Source of the DNA: Planctomycetota bacterium
Lineage (GTDB): Bacteria; Planctomycetota; PUPC01; JACPCR01
Reading direction: 5' to 3'
Length of the DNA stretch: 64,000 nucleotides
NCBI GenBank assembly: GCA_016179685.1
Contig: JACPCR010000052.1
Location: 1-64,000 of the forward strand
A program made the position numbers and the translations under genes. Of the stretch, positions 57,501-64,000 are shown piece by piece. Position 1 is the stretch's first letter. Every line of letters begins with the position of its first letter. The notes below the pieces were generated by a model, which was given only the letters and a program-made list of their open reading frames with translations, ran no database searches and was not told the origin of the DNA.

Positions 57501-59172
57501 CTACGCCGGCATGCTCCACCTCGCCAAGCACTGGGTCTCCTTCTACGATCCGCAGGCCAAGGTTGTCGCCGGCGGCTTCAATTACGATAAGGCCATCGAA
57601 TACCTCGGCCAGATCGAGAATCCCGCCTCGCTGGAATTCGATGAACTGGCCGTCCAGATGAATCTCGGCGAACTGTCGCCGGAGCAGGCCGACCTCGAGG
57701 GCTTCCTCGATGAGCTGAATCAACTGCTCCGGCTCGAAGAGACGGGTCGCAAGCTGAAGGTCTCCGAACTGGACTGGGCCGTCAGCGATCTCGTCTCTCC
57801 TGCCGAGCAGGCCGCCTATCATACCCGCGCCTGCCTCATCCTCGCCTCGCGGGGCGCCGATCTCCACAGCTTCTCCCTCGTCAACAGCGGCGAAAGCTTC
57901 GAAGGCTACGGCGTCTTCTACCGGCCCCGCTACGGCAATAGCGAGAACGTCCAGGCCCTCATGCCCCTCTACCTCCCCAAACCGGCCTACTTCGCCCTTT
58001 CCTCTACACGCCAGTTCCTCCAGGATTGGAAGTTTGTCCACAGCGTCCAGATGCCGGACCGCGACCTCCAGGCCAATCGCGCTTTCCTCTATACCCGGCC
58101 CGACCACCCTCCCCTCGCTGTCCTCTGGCGCACCGGCCGAGAACCGCGCTCCTACCGCATACCCGCCGGCTGGACAGGGGCATCCGCCCGTGACCCCTTC
58201 GGTGTCGAAATCCCTCTCCATGAGGAGTTTTCTTGCACATCACTTCCGGCGTTCATTCGCATGCCAGTGGGATATTCCCTTGAACAGCTCTCTGACGACC
58301 TCCGCATGCTTCAGCCCGCGGACGGCAAGGACACCGTGGTGCTGGACCTCCACGTCAGCGATCCGGATTCCTGCCGCAGGGCTCAGTACGCGGCGACGGG
58401 CAACCTCCTGCCCGAAAAAAAAATCGGACGCCTGCCCGACGGCCGCCGGTTGAACGAAGTCTTCGTCCGCGGCCTGACTTCCGAAACCTTCCAGTTCCAG
58501 ATGGAAAAACCGGGAGACCTCATCCTGGCCCGGCGCTGGATGTTCGACGGCAAGGGCGACCGCCTCGTCTTGCGCCTCAACGAGGGGATCGAAATGAACT
58601 GGGACCTCTCCCGGGGAAGGCTTCCTGATTCGGGTCCCCGCGAATCCACCTTTGTGCTCCGGCACTGCAAGGCGGGCATCAATATCCTGTCCGTCCGCTA
58701 TGAAGAGCCTGGCAACGCCGCCGGCTACCGCCTCGAGCCGCTGGAAGTGCCTGACGTGGACATCGCCCGCTGGGGTGTTCTCCATGCCGCTCAGACCAGG
58801 GGCGAAATGCAGAAGTTCAGGAGCGCCAGCGGCACACCCCTGGCCATCGGCAAGACCGCCTATGCCTCCGGGCTCGGCCTCCACGCCGTCGCCTTCCTCG
58901 AGTATCCCCTCGATGGCCTCTTCTCCTCCTTCGAGGTCACCGTGGGGATCGATGCCGTCACCGAGGGACGGGGTAGCGCCTCCTTCGAAATCCACGTCGA
59001 TGGCCAACCCGCCGCGAAGACCGAGATTCTCAACGGCTTCAGCAAGCCGATCACGCTGAAAGTCGAAAACCTGGAAAAAGCCCGCCGCCTGGTCCTCCTC
59101 GTCAAGGACGGCGGCGACGGCAACACGGACGACCTGGCCGATTGGGTGGATGGGCGGCTCGTCCTGAAATAA
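54589..59172 (+). CDS. large secreted protein with GH-like central domain and C-terminal NPCBM-like domain
   Basis: signal-like N-terminus; central TIM-barrel-like region; C-terminal ASGLGLHAVAFLEYPLDGLFSSFEVTVGID...LVLLVKDGGDGNTDDLADWVDGRLV. Confidence 0.7.
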   Translation: MACRPRCSAALRKPAEARRSGAGSRHLPWTHFSLGILAVASFTASVHAGPASAGARIEWRQGAPHLDISIEAQAPPGLPEIECPLQLFDKEGKELWNTRAKIAFGKETIHRTAILIEKIAQPSEPHRIEIRLFQPDLNLSWTESLTFYPESHPVLSHSFRRIGDFPEQRMLLEVQLNRLRDPNVRNIDLSAAVRDSDENTLSSKTLKIPFAEATSSARLDFAPPDDRSVGPYRLEGMLESDALGLHIPLQHRFAFATALVPVTSLETSDPTWFLSFVDPRNVGSYTLPLPQNEKDPVSYPSMRWDAEVAHSGRQSLRIDYTQGVTAHVFSDQALPGFPIIARLWVKGNLTTDALHVHWRDRCEYALWAHQRHVNRSEAFLCRLDFEGWRSFRVPVLGDGFQAKSRYDNPRAVAVPITTMALTIHPGPVPEGQPAGPVPRSVWIDDLGVETQAPLKERVSLELATDTPDRLLHDQARLFITAGNGFHSEIRNGRIQVTARDRGGHALLEIEEAIEIGPNAFAVKEIALQKLAAQKPIGPVDLDVLLVAPGTAGFRRSGRLTLKAPSSYGLFLDFEKVQAYNGAAGGKGGVTVPGGAEGSRLALSLKVDPKGKNSAILHPALPGITDRVDLLVRAAAGPVELQPLFLDAGITGVAGLNSNAFWMPPVRVEGPDWRRIECVAPAVPPYYADSGRSFLLRPSYPLNLVLVARALGDQPGEIHVDQVRVRTHLLPEEALAAEVLYPNEMRLLPPGGPLDLQLTSFAEKETKLALSFRFEKAQGRLLKEATIDVVLPPSSRSFTRLVDSLPAGVYTLEVQGLGALPFRETLQAFDPASSFGSEPQKLLSSLLDLRKALGMDEERILLDWDNMETVPGLFHYGWFHNEAKKASAEGRYRVVPLLGFAADWAGPEAQDAIAKNAYRRYMGNNLQVPVRIADWNRFLREALREYRGKFSRWVFWQNPDMKDAPSYIPPERYAGMLHLAKHWVSFYDPQAKVVAGGFNYDKAIEYLGQIENPASLEFDELAVQMNLGELSPEQADLEGFLDELNQLLRLEETGRKLKVSELDWAVSDLVSPAEQAAYHTRACLILASRGADLHSFSLVNSGESFEGYGVFYRPRYGNSENVQALMPLYLPKPAYFALSSTRQFLQDWKFVHSVQMPDRDLQANRAFLYTRPDHPPLAVLWRTGREPRSYRIPAGWTGASARDPFGVEIPLHEEFSCTSLPAFIRMPVGYSLEQLSDDLRMLQPADGKDTVVLDLHVSDPDSCRRAQYAATGNLLPEKKIGRLPDGRRLNEVFVRGLTSETFQFQMEKPGDLILARRWMFDGKGDRLVLRLNEGIEMNWDLSRGRLPDSGPRESTFVLRHCKAGINILSVRYEEPGNAAGYRLEPLEVPDVDIARWGVLHAAQTRGEMQKFRSASGTPLAIGKTAYASGLGLHAVAFLEYPLDGLFSSFEVTVGIDAVTEGRGSASFEIHVDGQPAAKTEILNGFSKPITLKVENLEKARRLVLLVKDGGDGNTDDLADWVDGRLVLK

Positions 59173-59217
59173 GATTCGAGCGCGGAAATGCATCTGCACT
59201 CCCGTGGCCGAATCTTA
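59170..59217. terminator. bidirectional hairpin between convergent genes
   Basis: AAGATTCG...GGAAATGCATCTGCACTCCC...CGAATCTT; contains both stop codons. Confidence 0.6.
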
Positions 59218-60021
59218 GTGGGTCAGCGTGTAGAAAAGCCAGTTGATGCAGATTTGGTACACCCCTTCACGGGCCTCCTGCGCCATCGGCGTCGGGTCCG
59301 CATGAGCCGGATTCCCCAGCGGATTCAGCGCCGTGGGCTGCGTCGCCACCTCCCAACTGCACCCGTAGTCGTTCGGACAGAATAGAATCGCAGGCCTGCC
59401 GTTCAAATACGCCGCCTGGAACGGCTTCATGAACTGTTCCTTCATTTTCGGATAGCCGTTCAAGGGATAAATCATGTTGAAGAGATCGAAGAACGCTTTC
59501 TCCTCCCGCAGCATGAGATAGAGTTCAGATCCTGGAACGATGAGCTGCACGTTCGCCGGCACGGAGTCCATGAAGGGGCCCGAGCCCGTGCAGTCGTCCA
59601 GCCACAACGTGCCGCCCCGGGCCAGGTATTTCTTTAAGTTCTCTACCTCCTCGTCCGTGAACTTGAACGGGTAATGGCTTGTGAAGTAAATGATCGGGTA
59701 GTCGTAAATCTCGTTCCCGAGCAGCGAGATGCCGTTGTTGTCCAGATAACATGGGAACTTCCCCTGCGTCCTCTCCCGCAACTGGTAAAAAAAATACGGA
59801 AGCGCCGTCGGGTCCGTGTTCCAATCCACCTTGCACTGCGGCTTGATGCGCCGGATGACCACCTTCCCCCTCTGCTGCCTCTCCGTGTCCGATTCCGCCG
59901 TCGGCGTTGTCCCGTCAAAGGTCCTCAGCTTCCCCTTGGCCGCCTGCTTCAGCCAGTCCTCCGCGGCCGCCGGGGAAACCATCACGAGAGCCAGGATAGA
60001 CAAAAGGTCTTTGAACCTCAT
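59215..60021 (-). CDS. DUF4159 domain-containing protein
   Basis: YDYPIIYFTSHYPFKFTDEEVENLKKYLARGGTLWLDDCTGSGPFMDS. Confidence 0.88.
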   Translation of the reverse strand: MRFKDLLSILALVMVSPAAAEDWLKQAAKGKLRTFDGTTPTAESDTERQQRGKVVIRRIKPQCKVDWNTDPTALPYFFYQLRERTQGKFPCYLDNNGISLLGNEIYDYPIIYFTSHYPFKFTDEEVENLKKYLARGGTLWLDDCTGSGPFMDSVPANVQLIVPGSELYLMLREEKAFFDLFNMIYPLNGYPKMKEQFMKPFQAAYLNGRPAILFCPNDYGCSWEVATQPTALNPLGNPAHADPTPMAQEAREGVYQICINWLFYTLTH

Positions 60022-60296
60022 GGTCGTCATTCCCATGAACTCCGGCCTGCACAGGACGTCCAGATGCACGGGTGTCCAAGATAACTCTGATGACCTCACA
60101 GGTCAAGCGAAGATGCTGGTCACCCTTCAATCTGCACGTTCGCCGTCCCGCCGTGAGCCGGAATCCAGGCCGTGGCGGCCAGTGAAGCGGAGGTCCTTTC
60201 ATTGACACCTTCACGGCATCCTGCTAGAGTTTGCCCTGGCGATGAAGCATCGCAGGCCCACCCCTCTGCTCGCTTCTCCCCAGATGGCAGGCTCCG

Positions 60297-61694
60297 ATGA
60301 ATACCGAACGGCAAATCCGTAACCTCAACGCCCTCCTGGAACTCTCCAAGTCCCTCGCCAGTGAGGTGCAGGTCGACAACCTCCTCCAGGTCATCGTCCA
60401 CAAGACGACCGAGGTCATGGAGGCGGACCGCAGCAGCCTCTTTATTTTTGACGAGGTCCGCAACGAGCTGTGGAGCAAGATTGCCGAGGGCGTCGAGCTC
60501 AAGGAAATCCGCTTCCCCGTTGGCGTCGGCATCGCCGGCGACGTCGCCAAGACCCGCAAAGGGGCGAACATCCCGGATGCCTATGAGGATTCCCGGTTCA
60601 ACCCCACCTGGGACCGCAAGACGGGCTACCGCACACGCTCGGTGCTTTGCCTGCCCATCACGAGCACGGACGGGAAGCTGATCGCCGTTGTCCAGGTTCT
60701 CAACAAGAAGACCGGCCCGGTTTTTGACGAGCAGGACGAAAACCTTCTGGCCGCCCTGGGCGCCCACGTAGCCGTGGCTCTCGAGCGAGCGAGGCTCATC
60801 GCGGCTTACGTCGAGAAGCAGCGGCTCGAGGAAACCCTCAAGCTCGCCCAGAAGATTCAGTTGAGCCTCCTCCCCCGGCGCTCGCCGGACGTCAAGTACT
60901 TCGATCTCGCCGCATGGAGCATCCCCTGCGATGAGACGGGCGGCGACTACTACGACTACATCGAGATGCCCGACGGCCGGCTCGGCATCGTCATCGGCGA
61001 CGTTTCCGGCCATGGCCTGGGCGCGGCCATGTTCATGGCTACAGCCCGGGCCTCCCTGCGATCCATCCTCATGAATTTGACGGAGCCGGCGAAAGTCCTG
61101 CATCAGCTCAATAACCGGCTCGTGGCGGACATGCACGAGGAGGCGTTCATGACGCTTTTCTTCGGCATCCTCGAGCCGTCGACGCGCACCTTCCGATACA
61201 CGAGCGCGGGGCACGAGTCGCCCATCCTCTACCGCGACCACGAGGACCGCTGCGAACAACTGGAAAGCACGGGCCTCCCCCTCGGCATGATCGACGATAT
61301 GGAGTTTCCCGAAGGCCCCACCACCCTCTTCAACGAAGGGGATATCCTCCTGCTCACCACCGACGGCGTCTTCGAGGCCATGAATGAACAGGAGGAGCAG
61401 CTCGGACACGCCCGCATGGTACAGGTCCTTCGGGAGTGCAGGGGCCAGCCGGCCGAAGCGATCACGCAGGAGATGCGCCGCCGCACCTACGAATTCATCG
61501 GTAGCGCGCACCCGCGGGACGACATCTCCATCGTCACGATCAAGGCCCTGCGGACACCGCCTCGCGAGGCCGGGCCCGAAGAAACCCTCGAGCTCCTCGA
61601 GATCGAGGAAGCGGTGAATGCCCCCGCGGCCGAACACGCCGCAGGGGAAGCGGCCGGCCAGGGTCTCAAGGTCCTTCCCGCGGAAGAATCGTGA
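60297..61694 (+). CDS. GAF domain PP2C/SpoIIE-type serine phosphatase
   Basis: GAF NLLQVIVHKTTEVMEADRSSLFIFD; SpoIIE DETGGDYYDYIEMPDGRLGIVIGDVSGHGLGAAMFMATARA, LLLTTDGVFEAMN. Confidence 0.93.
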   Translation: MNTERQIRNLNALLELSKSLASEVQVDNLLQVIVHKTTEVMEADRSSLFIFDEVRNELWSKIAEGVELKEIRFPVGVGIAGDVAKTRKGANIPDAYEDSRFNPTWDRKTGYRTRSVLCLPITSTDGKLIAVVQVLNKKTGPVFDEQDENLLAALGAHVAVALERARLIAAYVEKQRLEETLKLAQKIQLSLLPRRSPDVKYFDLAAWSIPCDETGGDYYDYIEMPDGRLGIVIGDVSGHGLGAAMFMATARASLRSILMNLTEPAKVLHQLNNRLVADMHEEAFMTLFFGILEPSTRTFRYTSAGHESPILYRDHEDRCEQLESTGLPLGMIDDMEFPEGPTTLFNEGDILLLTTDGVFEAMNEQEEQLGHARMVQVLRECRGQPAEAITQEMRRRTYEFIGSAHPRDDISIVTIKALRTPPREAGPEETLELLEIEEAVNAPAAEHAAGEAAGQGLKVLPAEES

Positions 61695-62803
61695 AAATCT
61701 CCGACGTCCAGACGTGGGTCCTTTCTGCCCCCTTGAAAAAACCCATGGGGGGCATCTCCCATAGCGGACCGCGTTACTCCCGCAAAACCGCCCTGGTCCA
61801 GGTCGTCACCGACGAGGGCATTTCCGGCATCGGTGAAAGCTTCGCCATCCCCGAGCTGGTGCCCGCCATCATCCAGCACGTCTTCCGCCCCATGCTGCTG
61901 GGCCGAGACCCCCTTGACGCCGCCGGCCTGTGGGACCTCCTGTACGCCGGACTCGGCCACCACGGTCAGAAAGGCCTGCTCGTCGAGGTCCTCAGCGGGA
62001 TCGACATCGCCCTCTGGGACCTCCGGGGCAAGAAGGAAGGGAAGCCCCTCTATCAGATTCTCGGACGCGTGCACCGCACCCGTCTGCCCGCCTATGCCGC
62101 CGGACTCTACTTCGCCCCACTCGACGAGCTGCGGGCCGACGCCGACGCCTGGGCCCGCCTCGGCTTCCCCGGCGTCAAGCTCAAGATTGGCGCGGGCAAC
62201 CTGAACCCGGATGAAGCCTCAGTCCGCGCCGTCCGCGAGGCCGTCGGCCCCAGAGTCCGGGTCATGGCCGACCTCAATTGCGGCTACGACTACGAGACCG
62301 CGCTGGCCGTTGGCAAACGCCTCGAGCCCTACAACCTCCACTGGCTCGAGGAGCCCGTCCGGCCCGAGCGCCTCGACGACTACCGCCGCCTGAGAAGGGC
62401 GCTCAAGATGAAGATTGCCGGGGGCGAGGGCGAATACACCCGCTGGGGCTTCGGCGCGATGTTCGAGAAGGAGGCCGTGGACGTCGCACAGCCGGACCTC
62501 ATGCGGTGCGGCGGCGTCACCGAAGGCCTCCGAATCGCCCATCTCGCCGAGCAGTTCGGCGTCCCCATCTCCACCCACGCCTGGCTCTCCATCGTCGGCA
62601 TGGCCGCTTCAGCGCATTACGCCGCCGCCTGCCCCCTCTTCGAAAGCTACGAGTTCGAGATGACGGAGAATCCGTTGCGCGACGAGATCACGGTTCAGAA
62701 GCTCGAGACGCGCGACGGCGAGCTGACGCTCCCACAGGGCCCCGGCCTCGGCCTCGATTTCATCCCCGAAGCCGTCGCCAAATACCTGGTGCTCCGCACG
62801 TAA
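61691..62803 (+). CDS. mandelate racemase/muconate lactonizing enzyme family protein
   Basis: GVKLKIGAGN, MADLNCGYDYETAL, WLEEPVRPERL, ISTHAWLSIVGMAASAH. Confidence 0.92.
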   Translation: MKISDVQTWVLSAPLKKPMGGISHSGPRYSRKTALVQVVTDEGISGIGESFAIPELVPAIIQHVFRPMLLGRDPLDAAGLWDLLYAGLGHHGQKGLLVEVLSGIDIALWDLRGKKEGKPLYQILGRVHRTRLPAYAAGLYFAPLDELRADADAWARLGFPGVKLKIGAGNLNPDEASVRAVREAVGPRVRVMADLNCGYDYETALAVGKRLEPYNLHWLEEPVRPERLDDYRRLRRALKMKIAGGEGEYTRWGFGAMFEKEAVDVAQPDLMRCGGVTEGLRIAHLAEQFGVPISTHAWLSIVGMAASAHYAAACPLFESYEFEMTENPLRDEITVQKLETRDGELTLPQGPGLGLDFIPEAVAKYLVLRT

Positions 62804-62823
62804 TATCCTGACTAGGTCCGTCC

Positions 62824-64000
62824 ATGAGCCATGACCATTCTTTCCGGCTGTTATCGATCCCCTGCGGCCTCCTGCTCAATCTCCTCTCCGGTGAAACCAT
62901 CCTCGTCAGGGGAAAGATAACGGCTGCGGATTGGAAGACGCCGATTGCGGACGCTACGGTTACGGCGGTCCGAAGTTTCCATAGAAACGATGACGCAAAC
63001 GAACCATTCGAGATACAGACAAGGTCGGATGAGGAAGGCAACTTTCAATTCGAGCTGGAATTGTCCAACGCCTACTCGTACCAAATCAGCGCCACGGCGC
63101 CGGGCTGGTCAACGGGTTACTGCCACGTGACGGGAAGGTATCCGCCTGAAAAACCCCTCACCCTGTGTTTGCTACGAAGCAAGCTGCGAGGCCAGGCCGT
63201 AGGTCCTGATGGCCAGCCGATCCCCAAGACTGCCCTCGGGGTGTTCGTCTGCGTCAGGGATCCTCCGTACGCGCTGGACCACTACGTGACCAGTGGCACC
63301 ACTCATCAGGTGGAGACGGATGATCGAGCAGCCTTCGTCCTTTTTGTGCCCCCGGGCAAGGTGACCTTACAAGTGGTTGCCCGTGGAATCGGGTGCGGTT
63401 CTTCGGAGATGAAAGTCGTGGGCGAGGATGACGAAATCGATATCGGGCCCTTGCCGCTAACACCCTTCGGAACCCTAACCGGACGTGTGCTGGAGGAAGG
63501 GCCCGAAGCTCCGATGGTTGACGTGATTGTGCGTGTCTCCTCTCCTTTGTTCGCATTTGATGAGAGCGTCAAGACCGATGACAGGGGATGCTTCCGGGTC
63601 CAAATCCCGCCAGGTGAAGTCCACTTCTCGGCTCACAAGGAAGGCTTTTACTGGTCTCCTGCCCAGCAACTACAGAAGATGAAGCAGGACATCGTGGAAA
63701 GACAGACCCATGACCGCGGCCTTGATGCCAAGGCCATCATCGAATCCGGCAAGACCGTACAAGGTGACGACCTGAAGCTCGTTCGGCTCGTGGAATTGGC
63801 CGGGCAGGTCATTGATGCTGACGGGAAGCCCGTGCAAGACGCCACCGCGCTCTACTCCCCAGAAGACTTGACCATAGAACTCGGGGGAGGCCACTGGTCC
63901 CACGGATTACCCGGTGCAGAAGGCAAGACCGATGCGGACGGTCAGTTCAGTCTGAAGGTTGTCCCGACAACCGGGACCCTGATGGTCTCAACAGAAAACC
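62824..64000 (+). CDS. carboxypeptidase-regulatory-like (Ig-fold repeat) protein, 3' truncated by the window edge
   Basis: my own translation from ATG 62824 stays open to the end (MSHDHSFRLLSIPCGLLLN...GKITAADWKTPIADATVTAV...LRGQAVGPDGQPIPKTALGV...LAGQVIDADGKPVQDATALY); absent from the ORF track because it is open-ended. Confidence 0.75.
   Translation, partial: MSHDHSFRLLSIPCGLLLNLLSGETILVRGKITAADWKTPIADATVTAVRSFHRNDDANEPFEIQTRSDEEGNFQFELELSNAYSYQISATAPGWSTGYCHVTGRYPPEKPLTLCLLRSKLRGQAVGPDGQPIPKTALGVFVCVRDPPYALDHYVTSGTTHQVETDDRAAFVLFVPPGKVTLQVVARGIGCGSSEMKVVGEDDEIDIGPLPLTPFGTLTGRVLEEGPEAPMVDVIVRVSSPLFAFDESVKTDDRGCFRVQIPPGEVHFSAHKEGFYWSPAQQLQKMKQDIVERQTHDRGLDAKAIIESGKTVQGDDLKLVRLVELAGQVIDADGKPVQDATALYSPEDLTIELGGGHWSHGLPGAEGKTDADGQFSLKVVPTTGTLMVSTEN

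Noticed and set aside
56047-58221. 724-aa minus-strand ORF
   Set aside because: Antisense of the large NPCBM-type gene; typical high-GC frame artefact.

Overview
This is a GC-rich bacterial chromosome segment. The gene content (DUF58/BatA, DUF4159, prepilin-type protein, tetrahydromethanopterin C1 genes) suggests a Planctomycetota/PVC-like or similar metagenome-type lineage; that taxonomy is inference only. No rRNA, tRNA or CRISPR array was recognised by eye. Main blocks: DUF58 + BatA/VWA pair; two MR/MLE enolase-superfamily enzymes (3.3-4.4 kb, 61.7-62.8 kb); a split B12-dependent acyl-CoA mutase; an H4MPT/methanofuran C1 cluster (CitG-like, ATP-grasp, Mch, FhcC, FhcD, FhcA, no visible FhcB) interrupted by an ARPP-1-like gene; Zn-alcohol dehydrogenase, adenylate kinase-like, M42 peptidase; a pstSCAB1B2-phoU operon; Gfo/Idh, IspH, prepilin-like protein, ABC-2 exporter, PPDK; propeller and alpha/alpha-toroid secreted proteins; an accessory segment (39-41.3 kb) with DGR-like variable-repeat relics, a MITE-like element and a PIN toxin-like pair; Hpt/REC, CHASE3-type HK, GGDEF, HEAT, GT2 and YaiO-like polysaccharide genes; a histidine kinase/NtrC-like pair; a type II R-M pair; a 1.5k-aa NPCBM-type protein; DUF4159; GAF-SpoIIE phosphatase; and a carboxypeptidase-regulatory-like protein open at the right edge. 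Strongest observations: (1) a dispersed composite hairpin leader (about 6 copies), co-oriented with the downstream gene where one is clear; (2) tandem PstB paralogues with complementary motif loss, predicting a heterodimer with one degenerate ATP site; (3) three VR-like 3' ends of an FGE/C-type-lectin protein clustered without gene bodies; (4) an acyl-CoA mutase carrying the isobutyryl-CoA mutase Phe/Gln signature; (5) an NtrC-like regulator lacking GAFTGA; (6) a hairpin family with a conserved apical module and unrelated outer stems.
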